A stretch of DNA of 64,000 nt from Salinicola endophyticus (GCF_003206575.1 NZ_PZJO01000004.1:543617-607616), one strand, 5' to 3'. Numbered from the stretch's first letter, positions 11,089 to 21,911 are shown. Notes: generated by a model not told the origin, from the letters alone. Made by a program: numbers and translations.

Positions 11089-12171
11089 ATGCTGCTTTTT
11101 CTGGCTGAACTGCTGACGCATTTTCAAAGTGCCTTCAACGTCTTCGGTTATCTCACCCTGCGAATCATCCTGGGGACGCTGACGGCACTGTTCCTGAGCC
11201 TGTGGATGGGGCCCCAGATGATCAAGCGCCTGGTCGAGCGCCAGATCGGTCAGGCGGTGCGCGACGACGGCCCGCAGTCACACCTCTCCAAGGCCGGTAC
11301 GCCGACCATGGGCGGTGCGCTGATCCTGATCTCGATCGCCGTGAGCACCCTGCTGTGGGGCGATCTGACCAACCATTACGTGTGGCTGGTGCTGGCGGTC
11401 ACGCTGGGCTTCGGCGCGATCGGCTGGGTCGACGACTTCCGCAAGGTGGTGGAGAAGAATCCACGTGGCCTGCCGGCGCGCTGGAAGTACTTCTGGCAGT
11501 CGGTGATCGGTCTCGGTGCTGCGCTGGTGCTCTATTTCACCGCCGCCAGCCCGGTCGAGATCAGTCTGATCGTGCCGCTGTTCAAGGATGTGGTGATTCC
11601 GCTCGGCGGTTTCTTCGTCGTGCTCAGCTATCTGGTGATCGTCGGCAGCTCCAATGCGGTCAACCTGACCGACGGACTCGACGGTCTGGCGATCATGCCC
11701 ACCGTGCTGGTGTCGATGGGGCTGGCGGTGTTCGCCTACGCCAGCGGCAATGCGGTATTCGCCCACTATCTACATATCCCTGAAGTCCCCGGGGCCGGCG
11801 AGCTGGCGGTCTTCTGCGGCACCATCGCCGGCGCCGGGCTCGGCTTCCTGTGGTTCAACACCTACCCTGCGCAGGTGTTCATGGGCGATGTCGGTGCGCT
11901 GGCACTGGGGGCTGCGCTGGGCGTGGTGGCGGTGATCGTGCGCCAGGAGATCGTGCTGTTCATCATGGGCGGGGTGTTCGTGATGGAGACGGTGTCGGTG
12001 ATCCTGCAGGTGGGCTCCTACAAGCTGACCGGGCGGCGCATCTTCCGCATGGCGCCGCTGCATCACCACTTCGAACTCAAGGGGTGGCCCGAACCGCGCG
12101 TCATCGTGCGCTTCTGGATCGTCACCGTGATGCTGGTCCTGCTGGGGCTGGCGACGCTCAAGCTGCGCTGA
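11089..12171 (+). CDS. mraY: Phospho-MurNAc-pentapeptide translocase MraY
   Basis: The 360-residue polytopic inner-membrane enzyme is exactly the E. coli length, with about ten transmembrane helices. It transfers phospho-MurNAc-pentapeptide to undecaprenyl phosphate to make lipid I. Conserved cytoplasmic motifs are [10 protein letters not shown]115-D116 (GWVDDFRK), [15 protein letters not shown], the catalytic region [15 protein letters not shown] and [15 protein letters not shown]. It follows murF after nine bases. Confidence 0.98.
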   Translation: MLLFLAELLTHFQSAFNVFGYLTLRIILGTLTALFLSLWMGPQMIKRLVERQIGQAVRDDGPQSHLSKAGTPTMGGALILISIAVSTLLWGDLTNHYVWLVLAVTLGFGAIGWVDDFRKVVEKNPRGLPARWKYFWQSVIGLGAALVLYFTAASPVEISLIVPLFKDVVIPLGGFFVVLSYLVIVGSSNAVNLTDGLDGLAIMPTVLVSMGLAVFAYASGNAVFAHYLHIPEVPGAGELAVFCGTIAGAGLGFLWFNTYPAQVFMGDVGALALGAALGVVAVIVRQEIVLFIMGGVFVMETVSVILQVGSYKLTGRRIFRMAPLHHHFELKGWPEPRVIVRFWIVTVMLVLLGLATLKLR

Positions 12172-12175
12172 TCCC

Positions 12176-13555
12176 ATGACCTCGATATCGCAGCGTGCCA
12201 ACGACCTGCCTGCCGGCCCGCGCCTGGTGGTGGGCCTGGGCATCTCCGGGCGTGCCATCGCGCGCTTCCTGCGCGCGCGGGGCGAAGCCTTCGTGATGGC
12301 GGATACGCGCAGCGCACCGCCGGGGCTGGAGGCCTTCCGAGCCGATTTCCCCGAGGTGACGCTGCACCTGGGGGCCCTCGATACACTGGATCTGGACGCC
12401 TTCGCCGAGATCGCGGTGAGCCCGGGTGTGGATACCGCCAGCGCCGGGCTTTCGCCCTACCGGCATAAGCTGGTGGGGGAGATCGGGCTGTTCCGGCGCT
12501 ACTGCCACGCGCCGCTGGTGGCGATCACCGGCTCCAATGCCAAGTCCACGGTAACCACACTGGTGGGTGAGATGGCCCAGGAAGCGGGGCTCGATATCGC
12601 CGTGGGCGGCAACCTGGGCGAGGCGGCGCTGGATCTGCTGCTCGATCGGCCCGCGGCGGCCTGGTTCGTGCTCGAACTCTCGAGCTTCCAGCTCGAGAGC
12701 CTCGACGCCCTGGATGCCCGCTGCGCCGCCTTTCTCAACCTCTCCGAGGACCATCTCGACCGGCATGGCGACATGGCCGGCTACCGCGCCGCCAAGGCCC
12801 GTATCTTTCGCGGCGCCGAGTGCGCGGTGGTCAACGCCGAGGATAGGGCGACCTGGCCCGACGACCCCCAGCTGCCCTGTGTGCGTTTCACCCGGGCCGC
12901 ACCTGCCAGCGCCAACGAGTGGGGCGTGGCGGTGCCCACCGGGGCTGAAGAGCCCTGGCTGTGTCGCGGCACCGAGGGGCTGATGCCGGTGGCGGCACTG
13001 GCCATGGCGGGGCGCCACAACCAGGCCAACGCCCTGGCGGCGGTGGCCATTGGCGAGGCGATGGGGCTGCCGTGGGCGGCGATGCGCCAGGTGCTGACGC
13101 GTTTTGGCGGGCTGCCGCACCGCGGCGAGGTGGTGGTCGAGCGGTGCGGCGTGCGCTGGATCAACGACTCCAAGGGGACCAATGTGGGCGCCACCCTGGC
13201 CGCCATCGCCGGTGTCGGCGAAGGGCTCGCCGGGCGCCTGGTGTGGCTCGGCGGGGGCGTGGGCAAGGGTGCCGATTTCACCCCGCTGGCGCCGGCGCTG
13301 GCGCGGCATGCGCGCGAGGCGGTGGTCTTCGGTCAGGATGCCGGGCGCCTGGCTGCGGCGCTCGGCGATCAACTGCCGGTGACCCGGGTCGAGACCCTGG
13401 CCGAGGCGATGCGCCGGGCCGCCGCCATCGCCGAGCCCGGTGACTGCGTGCTGCTGTCACCGGCCTGCGCCAGTCTCGATCAGTTCCCCAATTATCTGGC
13501 GCGCGGCGCGGCGTTCCGCGAGATTCTGGCGCAAGGGCAGGAAGCCACATGCTGA
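12176..13555 (+). CDS. murD: UDP-MurNAc-L-Ala:D-glutamate ligase MurD
   Basis: The 459-residue Mur ligase adds D-Glu as the second stem residue. The N-terminal dinucleotide-like loop is VVGLGISG, the ATP loop ITGSNAKSTV, then ELSSFQLES, NLSEDHLDRHG and the C-terminal WINDSKGTNVGATLAAI. The ATP loop reads SNAKST instead of the more common TNGKST, but the lysine and Ser/Thr are kept. It sits four bases after mraY and overlaps ftsW by seven bases. Confidence 0.96.
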   Translation: MTSISQRANDLPAGPRLVVGLGISGRAIARFLRARGEAFVMADTRSAPPGLEAFRADFPEVTLHLGALDTLDLDAFAEIAVSPGVDTASAGLSPYRHKLVGEIGLFRRYCHAPLVAITGSNAKSTVTTLVGEMAQEAGLDIAVGGNLGEAALDLLLDRPAAAWFVLELSSFQLESLDALDARCAAFLNLSEDHLDRHGDMAGYRAAKARIFRGAECAVVNAEDRATWPDDPQLPCVRFTRAAPASANEWGVAVPTGAEEPWLCRGTEGLMPVAALAMAGRHNQANALAAVAIGEAMGLPWAAMRQVLTRFGGLPHRGEVVVERCGVRWINDSKGTNVGATLAAIAGVGEGLAGRLVWLGGGVGKGADFTPLAPALARHAREAVVFGQDAGRLAAALGDQLPVTRVETLAEAMRRAAAIAEPGDCVLLSPACASLDQFPNYLARGAAFREILAQGQEATC

Positions 13556-14754
13556 AAGGGCTGGAACAACGTTTCACCACCCGCCATCAATCCTTCGATG
13601 GCTGGCTGCTGCTGTCGGCGCTGGCGCTGATGCTGATCGGCTGGGTCATGGTCACCTCGGCCTCCACCGAGATCGCCGCCAGTCTCACCGGGAATCCCTA
13701 CTATTTCAGTATCCGTCACGGCATCTTCGTGCTCGCGGCGATCGGGGTCGGCCTGCTGGCGGTGCGCCTGCCGCTGTGGTGGTGGCGCGAGAAGGGGCCC
13801 ATGCTGCTGATCCTGGGGCTGCTGCTGCTGGTGCTGGTGCTGCTGGTGGGACGCGAGATCAACGGCAGTCGGCGCTGGATCCCGCTGGGCATCGTCAACG
13901 TCCAGGCCTCCGAGGTCGCCAAGCTGTTCATGATCGTCTACGTCGCCGGCTACCTCGAACGCTTCCTGCCCGAGGTGCGGCGCACCTGGGGCGCCTTCAT
14001 GCGTCCGCTGGCGGTGATGGCGCTGATCGGCTTCCTGCTCATCCTGGAGCCGGACTACGGCGCCGTGGTGGTGATGACCGGCTGCGTGATGGGCATGCTG
14101 CTGCTCTCCGGGGCGCCGCTGTGGCGCTTTCTGCTGATCATGGTGGTGGTCGGCTCGGGGGCGGTGATGCTGGCCGTCGCCGAACCCTACCGTCTGCAGC
14201 GTATCACCAGTTTCGCCAACCCCTGGGCGGATCAATACAACACCGGCTACCAGCTGACCCAGGCGCTGATCGCCTTCGGTCGCGGGCACTGGTTCGGTCT
14301 GGGCTTGGGCAATAGCGTGCAGAAGCTCTTCTATCTGCCCGAGGCGCACACCGACTTCGTGTTCGCGGTGCTGGCCGAGGAGCTGGGGCTGTTCGGGGCG
14401 GTCGGGGTGATCCTGCTGTTCGCCCTGCTGGTGTTCCGCGCCTTCCGCATCGGACGCAAGGCGGAGCTGGCGCGGATGCCGTTCGCGGCTTACCTGTGCT
14501 ACGGCATTGCCCTGGTGATCGGCGCCCAGGCCTTCATCAATATTTCGGTGAGCTCGGGCATGTTGCCGACCAAGGGTCTGACGTTGCCGCTGCTGAGCTA
14601 CGGCGGCTCGAGCCTGATCGTCAGCGGTATCATGGTGGCGATGCTGTTCCGGGTCGACGCCGAAGTTCGCCGCAGCCAGCGGCGCGCCGCCGCGCCGCCA
14701 CAGGGGCAGTCGTCGGCGCCGCCGGAGCGGCAGCCGCAGGGGGACGAGTCATGA
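13549..14754 (+). CDS. ftsW: Lipid II polymerase FtsW (SEDS family)
   Basis: The 401-residue SEDS-family protein has about ten transmembrane segments. It is the septal peptidoglycan glycosyltransferase that works with FtsI. Family signatures include the GREINGSRRWIPLG loop (residue about 100), the ILEPDYGAVVV region, NPWADQYNTGYQLTQALIAFGRGHWFGLGLG, the VLAEELGLFG loop and the end GLTLPLLSYGGSSL. The C-terminal 30 residues are a Pro/Gln/Arg-rich cytoplasmic tail. It is packed between murD and murG with overlaps on both sides. Confidence 0.97.
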   Translation: MLKGLEQRFTTRHQSFDGWLLLSALALMLIGWVMVTSASTEIAASLTGNPYYFSIRHGIFVLAAIGVGLLAVRLPLWWWREKGPMLLILGLLLLVLVLLVGREINGSRRWIPLGIVNVQASEVAKLFMIVYVAGYLERFLPEVRRTWGAFMRPLAVMALIGFLLILEPDYGAVVVMTGCVMGMLLLSGAPLWRFLLIMVVVGSGAVMLAVAEPYRLQRITSFANPWADQYNTGYQLTQALIAFGRGHWFGLGLGNSVQKLFYLPEAHTDFVFAVLAEELGLFGAVGVILLFALLVFRAFRIGRKAELARMPFAAYLCYGIALVIGAQAFINISVSSGMLPTKGLTLPLLSYGGSSLIVSGIMVAMLFRVDAEVRRSQRRAAAPPQGQSSAPPERQPQGDES

Positions 14755-15836
14755 GCCAACTCGAGCGCGTCCTGATCATGGCCGGCGGTACCGGTGGCCA
14801 CGTGGTGCCGGCGCTGTCGCTGGCGCGGGCGCTGCGCCAGCGAGGCGTCACGGTGGAGTGGCTGGGCAGCCCGCGGGGCATCGAAAATCGGCTGGTGCCG
14901 GCGGCCGGGCTGGTGCTCCATCAGATCGACGTGGCCGGACTGCGCGGCAACGGTCTGGCCGGCTGGCTGGCGATGCCGTGGCGCCTGAGCCGAGCCGTGA
15001 TGCAGGCGCGCCGGGTGATCAGACGCTTCGATCCGCAGCTGGTGGTCGGGCTGGGCGGCTTCGCCAGCGGCCCCGGCGGGCTCGCTGCCCGGCTCTGCGG
15101 CAAGCCGCTACTGGTGCATGAGCAGAATGCCATCGCCGGGTTGACCAATCGCGCCCTGGCGCGGCTGGCGACGCGCACCTATGCCGCCTTCCCGGGGGCT
15201 TTTCCAGCTTCGCGTGCCGAGGTGGTGGGTAATCCGGTACGCGAGGAGATCGCCCGCCTGGGCGAGTCACCGCGGCAGGCCCAGGCGATGGCCGGGCGGC
15301 CACTGCGGCTGCTGGTGTTGGGTGGTTCGCTGGGGGCGCAGGCACTCAACGAGCGTCTGCCCGCGGCGCTGGCAGCGCGGCCTCCTGAGAGCCGCCCGGA
15401 GGTGCGCCATCAGGCCGGCCGTGACAAGGAGTCCGCGACCCAGACGCGCTACCAGGAGTCAGGGGTGAGCGCCGAGGTGAGCGACTTCATCGATGACATG
15501 GCCGAGGCCTACGCCTGGGCCGATCTGATCGTCTGTCGCGCCGGCGCGCTGACGATCGCCGAGCTGAGCGCGGCGGCCAAGCCGTCGCTGCTGGTGCCTT
15601 TCCCCCACGCGGTGGACGATCACCAGACACACAATGCGCGCCATCTGGTCGCGGCCGGTGGCGCCGAACTGATACAGCAGAGTGAGTTGACGCCGCAGCG
15701 GCTGACGCAGGCGCTCGACGCGCTGCTGCGCCCCGACGTGCTCGCGGAGATGGCGGTCCAGGCACGCCGGGTGGCTCATCTGGATGCCGTCGAGCGCATG
15801 CTCGAGGGCTGCATGGAGGTGGCAAGTGAGCGATAG
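14751..15836 (+). CDS. murG: N-acetylglucosaminyltransferase MurG (lipid II synthase)
   Basis: The 361-residue GT28-family enzyme (E. coli 355) adds GlcNAc from UDP-GlcNAc to lipid I at the inner face of the membrane. The first glycine loop AGGTGGH is at 11-17, the second ([14 protein letters not shown]) near residue 100, and the nucleotide-binding region includes [15 protein letters not shown] and [31 protein letters not shown]. The start ATG at 14751 overlaps the ftsW stop as ATGA; longer upstream extensions run into the ftsW coding sequence. Confidence 0.97.
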   Translation: MSQLERVLIMAGGTGGHVVPALSLARALRQRGVTVEWLGSPRGIENRLVPAAGLVLHQIDVAGLRGNGLAGWLAMPWRLSRAVMQARRVIRRFDPQLVVGLGGFASGPGGLAARLCGKPLLVHEQNAIAGLTNRALARLATRTYAAFPGAFPASRAEVVGNPVREEIARLGESPRQAQAMAGRPLRLLVLGGSLGAQALNERLPAALAARPPESRPEVRHQAGRDKESATQTRYQESGVSAEVSDFIDDMAEAYAWADLIVCRAGALTIAELSAAAKPSLLVPFPHAVDDHQTHNARHLVAAGGAELIQQSELTPQRLTQALDALLRPDVLAEMAVQARRVAHLDAVERMLEGCMEVASER

Positions 15837-17280
15837 CATCGAGAATCGTCCGGTACGTTCGCATCTGGGGATGCGACGGATCCGCGGGATTCACTTCGTC
15901 GGCATCGGCGGTGCCGGCATGTGTGGCATCGCCGAGGTGCTGGCCAACGAGGGCTACACCGTCAGCGGCAGCGATCTGCGCGAGTCGGCGGTGACCCAGC
16001 ATCTGCGCGAGTGCGGCATTCGCGTGGCGATCGGGCATGCCGAGGTCAATGCCGAGGGCGCCGACGTGGTGGTGGTTTCCACCGCCGTGGATGCCAGCAA
16101 CCCGGAGATCGCCTGGGCCCGCGAGCATCGCGTGCCGGTGGTGCGGCGCGCCGAGATGCTGGCCGAACTGATGCGCTTTCGTCACGGCATCGCGGTCGCT
16201 GGCACCCACGGCAAGACCACTACCACCAGTCTGCTGTCGACGCTGCTGGGCGAGGCGGGGCTCGATCCGACCTTCGTCATCGGCGGTAAGCTGACCAGCG
16301 CCGGCACCAATGCGCGTCTGGGCGCTGGCGAGTTTCTGGTCGCCGAAGCCGACGAGTCGGATGCTTCCTTTCTGCATCTGCAGCCGATGACCGCCATCGT
16401 CACCAACATCGATGCCGACCACATGGCGACCTATGATGGTGACTTCACACGCTTGAAGAACACCTTCATCGAGTTCCTCCACAACCTGCCGTTCTACGGC
16501 CGGGCAGTGCTGTGTGTCGATGACGACAACGTGCGTGAACTGCTGCCGCGGGTGCAGCGCCATTTCGTCACCTATGGTTTCAGCGAGGACGCCGACTTCC
16601 GCGTCAGCGAGTTCTGGCAGGAAGCAGGGGAGATCGGCTTCGTCGCGGTGCGCCCCGAGGGCCACGCCGACCTGCGCATTCGGCTGGCGATGCCGGGGGC
16701 GCACAATGCCCTCAACGCGCTGGCGGCGATCGCCGTGGCCACCGATGCCGGTGTCGCCGACGCCGATATCGTCACCGGCATGGCCTCCTTCGGCGGCGTC
16801 GGGCGGCGGTTCCAGGTGCATGGCCACTATCCGCTCAAGCGCGGCGGCGAGGTGATGCTGGTGGATGACTACGGTCACCATCCGCGCGAGGTCGAGATGG
16901 TGATCCGCGCGGTGCGCGCCGGCTGGCCGGAGCGCCGTCTGGTGATGGTCTATCAGCCGCACCGCTACAGCCGTACCCGGGATCTCTACGAAGACTTCGT
17001 GCGCGTGCTCTCGGGGGTCGACACGCTGCTACTGTTGGATGTCTACAGCGCCGGCGAGGCGCCCATCCCCGGGGCCGAGGGCAAGATGCTGGCCGGCTCG
17101 ATCCGCCAGCGTGGTCTGGTCGACCCGATGTTCGTCGAGGACAAGGCCGCGCTGCCCGATATGCTCTCCCATGTGTTGCGTTCCGACGACATCCTGATCA
17201 CCCAGGGTGCCGGCGACGTGGGTGGCATTGCGCTCAAGCTGGCCGGCAGCGGCCTCGATCTCGACGAGGTGGTGCTTTGA
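15826..17280 (+). CDS. murC: UDP-MurNAc:L-alanine ligase MurC
   Basis: The 484-residue ligase (E. coli 491) adds the first stem-peptide amino acid. It has an N-terminal [18 protein letters not shown] motif, the ATP loop GTHGKTTT, the catalytic/metal motif [22 protein letters not shown], and C-terminal [13 protein letters not shown] with [12 protein letters not shown] 15826 has GGAGG seven bases upstream and overlaps murG by 11 bases; an ATG 15 codons further in is a less likely start. It is normally followed by ddlB; here ftsQ begins 46 bases later. Confidence 0.96.
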   Translation: MSDSIENRPVRSHLGMRRIRGIHFVGIGGAGMCGIAEVLANEGYTVSGSDLRESAVTQHLRECGIRVAIGHAEVNAEGADVVVVSTAVDASNPEIAWAREHRVPVVRRAEMLAELMRFRHGIAVAGTHGKTTTTSLLSTLLGEAGLDPTFVIGGKLTSAGTNARLGAGEFLVAEADESDASFLHLQPMTAIVTNIDADHMATYDGDFTRLKNTFIEFLHNLPFYGRAVLCVDDDNVRELLPRVQRHFVTYGFSEDADFRVSEFWQEAGEIGFVAVRPEGHADLRIRLAMPGAHNALNALAAIAVATDAGVADADIVTGMASFGGVGRRFQVHGHYPLKRGGEVMLVDDYGHHPREVEMVIRAVRAGWPERRLVMVYQPHRYSRTRDLYEDFVRVLSGVDTLLLLDVYSAGEAPIPGAEGKMLAGSIRQRGLVDPMFVEDKAALPDMLSHVLRSDDILITQGAGDVGGIALKLAGSGLDLDEVVL

Positions 17281-17326
17281 GTTCCAGCTCGACCCGCCTG
17301 CCGGCCGCTGCGCAGAGGCGTCACCG

Positions 17327-18049
17327 ATGAACGCCAACGCGCGGGGGGCGCTGATCGGCGTGCTGATGATCGTCGTGCTGCTCGGTGCCGGGGGGCGCGC
17401 GCTCTGGTTGTGGCTGGACAAGCCGATCGCCCGGGTCTCGATCAGCGGTGATCTCGAGTACGTCAGCGCCAGTTACCTGCAGCAGCAGCTGGCACCGCTG
17501 ATCCGCGGCCACACCTGGCTCTCCATCGATCTGCCGGCGCTGCGTGACCAGGCGCGCAAGATCCAGTGGCTGCGCGAGGTCAAGGTCACCCGCGAGTGGC
17601 CCAATGCGCTGCGCTTCGAACTCTACGAGCAGGACCCGGTGGCGCGCTGGAACGACGACGCGCTGCTCAACAGTCGCGGTCAGCCGTTCCTGCCCGGGCC
17701 GATCGAGGATTTCGGCCGGCGCCTGCCCGATCTGGGTGGCCCCGAGGGTAGCGGTCGCGAGGTGCTGGCCTACTACGACTCGCTGCGGCGTACGCTCTCC
17801 GATCTCGGGCTCGAGGTCACCCAGCTGCGGCTCGAAGCGCGCGGCGCCTGGCGCTTCCAGGTCAATGACAATGTCTGGGTCATCCTCGGGCGCAGCGATC
17901 TGGATACGCGACTGGCACGTTTCATCGCTGCCTGGCAGCGCCAGTTGGGTGCGCAGGCGTCGCAGATTCGCTACATCGATCTGCGTTATCCCAATGGCGT
18001 CGCGGTGGCCTGGCACGGAGAGACCCAAACCAGCGCCGAAGCCAACTAG
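17327..18049 (+). CDS. ftsQ: Cell division protein FtsQ
   Basis: The 240-residue bitopic membrane protein (E. coli 276) has a short cytoplasmic tail, a transmembrane helix at about 8-24, a POTRA domain starting at VSISGDLEYVSASYLQQQL, and the FtsQ/DivIB beta domain, including WPNALRFELYEQDPVARWN. It bridges early and late divisome proteins and binds FtsB-FtsL. ATG 17327 is the first methionine giving the expected basic n-region and membrane helix. The gene ends in a large hairpin that separates it from ftsA. Confidence 0.94.
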   Translation: MNANARGALIGVLMIVVLLGAGGRALWLWLDKPIARVSISGDLEYVSASYLQQQLAPLIRGHTWLSIDLPALRDQARKIQWLREVKVTREWPNALRFELYEQDPVARWNDDALLNSRGQPFLPGPIEDFGRRLPDLGGPEGSGREVLAYYDSLRRTLSDLGLEVTQLRLEARGAWRFQVNDNVWVILGRSDLDTRLARFIAAWQRQLGAQASQIRYIDLRYPNGVAVAWHGETQTSAEAN

Positions 18050-18104
18050 ATCGGTGGCGTGATCCCGACGTAGTCGTTTGCGATCGGGGTCACGCCCGCC
18101 GATC
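18049..18104 (+). terminator. Long stem-loop directly after ftsQ
   Basis: A near-perfect inverted repeat of about 20 base pairs joins 18049-18068 with 18084-18104 around a 15-base loop. It has one bulge, and the mismatches are G-U-type changes. It begins on the last base of the ftsQ stop codon. No T-run follows, so it may be a Rho-assisted terminator or an RNA-processing/stability element dividing the murC-ftsQ and ftsA-ftsZ transcripts. Confidence 0.6.
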
Positions 18105-18203
18105 TCGGCCTTGCATCGTGGGAATGGCACGGCGCAGAGCCTCGCCGGCGTTGCCATCTCGCTACACTTGCGGCAAAAAAAGCGGCCCTTGGCGTAGCCA
18201 TTT

Positions 18204-18282
18204 CCCTTTTGTAGAAAAAGGGCTTACTGTGGCTTTTGTTTCAGCGATGGGCTGGTGAAAAAGGCCCGCTTGTTTCTATAAT
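18204..18282 (+). promoter_or_regulatory. Hairpin and candidate ftsA-ftsZ promoter
   Basis: A 7-bp inverted repeat CCCTTTT/AAAAGGG (18204-18210 and 18216-18222) lies in an A/T-rich island unusual for this genome. A perfect TATAAT at 18277-18282 stands 67 bases before the ftsA ATG. The -35 position is weak (TGGTGA or GGTGAA). The 299-base ftsQ-ftsA gap, large for a dcw cluster, suggests separate control of ftsA-ftsZ. Confidence 0.55.
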
Positions 18283-18348
18283 AAGCCTGAATCTTTATCG
18301 GCCCATTTTTAACGGGTTTTATCGGTGTTTGAGGAGCGATCCCGACCT

Positions 18349-19620
18349 ATGGCAGGACAATCCAACGCTTCCAATATGGTGGTCGGGCTGGATATCGGAA
18401 CATCCAAGGTGGTCGCCATCGTGGGGCAACCCACGGATGATGGTGGGCTAGAAATCGCCGGGATTGGTTCGCATCCTTCGCGTGGCATGAAGAAGGGTGT
18501 GGTGATCAACATCGAGTCGACCGTGCAGTCGATTCAGCGTGCCGTCGAGGAAGCCGAGCTGATGGCCGGCTGCGACATCCATTCCGTCTATGTCGGCATC
18601 GCCGGCAGCCACATCAGCTCGATGAACTCCGATGGCGTTGTCGCCATCAAGGAGCGCGAGGTCGGCCCCAGCGACATCGAGCGGGTGATCGACTCTGCCC
18701 GTGCCCGCGCCATTTCCGAAGGCCAGCGCGTGCTGCACGTCATCCCGCAGGAGTTCGCGATCGATACCCAGGAAGGGATCCGCGAGCCGCTGGGGATGTC
18801 CGGGGTACGCCTGGAAGCGCGGGTGCACCTGGTGACCGCGGCGCTCAATGCGGTCCAGAACATCGAGAAGTGCGTGCGCCGCTGCGGCCTCGAGGTCGAC
18901 GACATCATTCTGGAGCAGATCGCTTCCAGTCACGCCGTGCTCACCGAAGACGAGCGCGAGCTGGGTGTGTGCATGGTCGATATCGGTGGTGGTACCACCG
19001 ATATCGCAGTGTTCACCGAAGGGGCGATTCGCCACACCGCGGTGATCCCGATCGCCGGCGATCAGGTCACCAATGATATCGCCATGGCCCTGCGCACGCC
19101 GACCCAGTATGCCGAAGACATCAAGGTCAAGTACGCCTGCGCGCTGACCCAGCTGGCCAGCAGCGACGAGATGATCAAGGTGCCGAGCGTCGGCGACCGC
19201 CCCTCCCGCGACCTGTCGCGACAGGCGCTTGCCGAGGTGGTCGAGCCGCGCTACGAGGAGCTCTTCACGCTGGTGCGCGAAGAGCTCAGGCGCAGCGGCT
19301 ACGAGGATCTGGTCGCCGCCGGCGTGGTGCTGACCGGTGGCACCTCGCGCATGGAGGGGGTGGTCGAGCTGGCAGAGGAGATATTCCACATGCCGGTGCG
19401 CATCGCTTCCCCGCACAATGTGCGCGGTCTGGCCGACGTGGTGCGCAACCCGATTTATTCGACCGGGGTAGGTTTGCTACTCTACGGCATGCAAGACGCC
19501 AAGCACGCTCGCGCAGTATCAGCCCAGCCTCAACGGGAAGAGCACCTTCCTCGACGTGGAACCAGGGATGAGGTTTCCGCGTTGGCGCGGATCAAAGGCT
19601 GGTTTAAAGGAAATTTCTGA
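18349..19620 (+). CDS. ftsA: Cell division protein FtsA (actin-like FtsZ anchor)
   Basis: The 423-residue actin/HSP70-fold ATPase (E. coli 420) has [14 protein letters not shown] (phosphate 1) near the start, the 1C domain insertion, [13 protein letters not shown] (phosphate 2) near residue 210, and [12 protein letters not shown] (adenosine motif) near 335. The C-terminal amphipathic helix [11 protein letters not shown] tethers the protein to the inner membrane. ATG 18349 fits the usual N-terminus; GTG 18325 is in frame but adds residues across the GAGGAG ribosome site. Confidence 0.96.
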   Translation: MAGQSNASNMVVGLDIGTSKVVAIVGQPTDDGGLEIAGIGSHPSRGMKKGVVINIESTVQSIQRAVEEAELMAGCDIHSVYVGIAGSHISSMNSDGVVAIKEREVGPSDIERVIDSARARAISEGQRVLHVIPQEFAIDTQEGIREPLGMSGVRLEARVHLVTAALNAVQNIEKCVRRCGLEVDDIILEQIASSHAVLTEDERELGVCMVDIGGGTTDIAVFTEGAIRHTAVIPIAGDQVTNDIAMALRTPTQYAEDIKVKYACALTQLASSDEMIKVPSVGDRPSRDLSRQALAEVVEPRYEELFTLVREELRRSGYEDLVAAGVVLTGGTSRMEGVVELAEEIFHMPVRIASPHNVRGLADVVRNPIYSTGVGLLLYGMQDAKHARAVSAQPQREEHLPRRGTRDEVSALARIKGWFKGNF

Positions 19621-19651
19621 CAGGCCGCGATGCGGTCTTGGAGACGGGGCA

Positions 19652-20827
19652 ATGTTCGAACTAGTAGATAACGCACCTTCCAGTAGTGCAGTCATCAAAG
19701 TCATCGGTGTTGGCGGCGGTGGCGGCAATGCCGTCAACCACATGGTCGAGAGCAACATCGAGGGCGTCGAGTTCATCTGCGCCAACACCGATGCCCAGGC
19801 GCTCAAGCGCGTGGCGGCCAAGACCGTACTCCAGCTGGGTGGCGAGATCACCAAGGGCCTCGGTGCCGGTGCCAATCCGGAAGTCGGGCGCCAGGCGGCG
19901 ATGGAAGATCGCGAGCGCATTGCCGAAATGCTGCAGGGCGCCGACATGGTCTTCATTACCGCCGGCATGGGTGGTGGCACGGGGACCGGCGGTGCGCCCG
20001 TGGTGGCCCAGGTGGCCAAGGAGCTGGGTATCCTGACCGTGGCGGTCGTCACGCGTCCGTTCCCGTTCGAAGGTCCCAAGCGCATGCGCGCGGCGGAAGA
20101 GGGCATGAAGGCGCTCTCCGAATACGTCGATTCGCTGATCACCATCCCCAACGAGAAACTGCTCTCGGTGCTGGGCAAGAATGCCAGTCTGCTGACCGCG
20201 TTCAGCGCCGCCAACGACGTGCTCCTGGGAGCGGTCCAAGGGATCGCCGAGCTGATCACCAGCCCCGGCATCATCAACGTCGACTTCGCCGATGTGCGCA
20301 CTGTCATGTCCGAGATGGGTATGGCGATGATGGGCACCGGCGCCGCGACTGGCGAGAACCGTGCCCGCGAAGCGGCCGAGAAGGCGATTCGCAGCCCGCT
20401 GCTCGAAGATATCGACCTGCATGGCGCCCGCGGCATTCTGGTCAACATCACTGCCGGCCCGGACCTCTCCATCGGTGAGTTCAACGACGTCGGTGCGACG
20501 GTGCAGGAGTTCGCCTCCCAGGACGCCACCATCGTCGTGGGCACCTCGATCGACATGGAGATGTCCGACGAGCTGCGCGTGACAGTCGTGGCCGCTGGCC
20601 TGGATGCGCAGAAAGAGAAAGCGCTGCCGCGCGAGAGTGTGGCGTCGCGTCCCGAACCGACCGATTACCGCAAGCTGCAGCAGCCGGCCGTGATGCGCCA
20701 GCAGGCCGCCCGCGCCGAGCAGGAAGCGGCTGCAGCCAAGAAGCAGCAGAGCCAGGAGAAGCGCAAGTCTGCCGAGATGGATGACTATCTCGACATTCCG
20801 GCCTTCCTGCGGCGCCAGGCGGACTGA
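19652..20827 (+). CDS. ftsZ: Cell division GTPase FtsZ
   Basis: The 391-residue tubulin homologue forms the Z ring. It has [14 protein letters not shown] near residue 15, the tubulin signature loop GGGTGTG at 107-113, and the T7 catalytic loop [11 protein letters not shown]. The C-terminal linker is Gln/Ala/Lys-rich and ends in the conserved FtsA/ZipA-binding peptide [15 protein letters not shown]. The start ATG at 19652 has a GGAG site; the upstream open frame lies mostly inside ftsA. It is 31 bases from ftsA. Confidence 0.98.
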   Translation: MFELVDNAPSSSAVIKVIGVGGGGGNAVNHMVESNIEGVEFICANTDAQALKRVAAKTVLQLGGEITKGLGAGANPEVGRQAAMEDRERIAEMLQGADMVFITAGMGGGTGTGGAPVVAQVAKELGILTVAVVTRPFPFEGPKRMRAAEEGMKALSEYVDSLITIPNEKLLSVLGKNASLLTAFSAANDVLLGAVQGIAELITSPGIINVDFADVRTVMSEMGMAMMGTGAATGENRAREAAEKAIRSPLLEDIDLHGARGILVNITAGPDLSIGEFNDVGATVQEFASQDATIVVGTSIDMEMSDELRVTVVAAGLDAQKEKALPRESVASRPEPTDYRKLQQPAVMRQQAARAEQEAAAAKKQQSQEKRKSAEMDDYLDIPAFLRRQAD

Positions 20828-20890
20828 AAACAGAGCGTCACACGATGCTCATCATTCTGTCACGTCGATATGTTTGGTGAAACGGTCGTT

Positions 20891-20914
20891 CGGTGTTACA
20901 GTGAACACCGTTTT
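20891..20914 (+). terminator. Weak intrinsic terminator after ftsZ
   Basis: A 7-bp stem (20891-20897 with 20904-20910, CGGTGTT/AACACCG) with a 6-base loop is followed by TTTT. It sits between ftsZ and lpxC and would uncouple them at least partly. Confidence 0.5.
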
Positions 20915-20943
20915 CAAACTATTTGACTGTCAGGTCGATGCCG

Positions 20944-21855
20944 ATGATCAAACAACGAACGTTGCAGAACACGATCCGCGCCACGGGCGTGGGCCTCCAT
21001 TCCGGAGAGAAAGTGTATCTGACGCTGCGTCCCGCGGCGCCCAATACGGGCATCGTGTTCGTACGCACCGATCTCGACCCTGTCGTGCAGATTCCCGCCG
21101 ACGCCCAGAGCGTGACCGACACCAACCTGTGCACTGCGCTGTCACGGGATGGTGTGAAGGTGGCTACGGTCGAGCATCTGATGTCGGCATTCGCCGGCCT
21201 GGGCATCGATAATGCCTATGTCGAGCTGAGCGCTGCCGAAGTGCCGATCATGGATGGCAGCGCGGGTCCGTTCGTGTTCCTGATCCAGTCCGCCGGTATC
21301 GCCGAGCAGGCCGCGCCCAAGAAGTTCATCCGCATCAAGCGCGAGGTGACGGTCAGCGACAACGGCAAGCAGGCCACCTTCCTGCCGCACAACGGCTTCA
21401 AGGTGAGCTTCGCGATCGATTTCGATCATCCGGTGTTCGATCAGCAGAAGCAGACCGCCAGCGTCGACTTCTCCACGACGTCCTTCGTCAAGGAAGTGTC
21501 GCGGGCGCGTACCTTCGGCTTCATGCGTGATCTCGAATTCCTGCGTTCGCAGAATCTGGCCCTCGGCGGCAGCCTCGATAACGCCATCGTGGTCGACGAC
21601 TATCGCATCGTGAACCAGGACGGCCTTCGCTACGAAGACGAGTTCGTCAAGCACAAGATGCTCGACGCCATCGGTGACCTCTATCAGTTGGGCTACAGCC
21701 TGATCGGTGAGTTCCGCGGCTACAAGTCCGGCCATGGCCTCAACAATCAGCTCTGTCGTGAGCTGCTGGCACATCCCGAAGCTTTCGAGGTCGTGACCTT
21801 CGAGGAGGCCGCCGAGTCGGCGCCGATCTCCTACGCGGCTCCGGCGATGGCCTGA
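20944..21855 (+). CDS. lpxC: UDP-3-O-acyl-N-acetylglucosamine deacetylase LpxC
   Basis: The 303-residue zinc enzyme (E. coli 305) catalyses the committed step of lipid A synthesis. It begins with the family N-terminus [23 protein letters not shown]. The zinc ligands are kept: H78 (VEHLMSA), H237 and D241 (HKMLDAIGD). ATG 20944 matches E. coli; ATG 20938 and TTG 20923 are in frame but add residues. It is the last plus-strand gene of the cluster and ends before a strong hairpin. Confidence 0.97.
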   Translation: MIKQRTLQNTIRATGVGLHSGEKVYLTLRPAAPNTGIVFVRTDLDPVVQIPADAQSVTDTNLCTALSRDGVKVATVEHLMSAFAGLGIDNAYVELSAAEVPIMDGSAGPFVFLIQSAGIAEQAAPKKFIRIKREVTVSDNGKQATFLPHNGFKVSFAIDFDHPVFDQQKQTASVDFSTTSFVKEVSRARTFGFMRDLEFLRSQNLALGGSLDNAIVVDDYRIVNQDGLRYEDEFVKHKMLDAIGDLYQLGYSLIGEFRGYKSGHGLNNQLCRELLAHPEAFEVVTFEEAAESAPISYAAPAMA

Positions 21856-21911
21856 CGACAAGCGTGTTTCGATCGTCGCCGCAGACGACAGCGCGGCCAC
21901 GATCCACGAGA

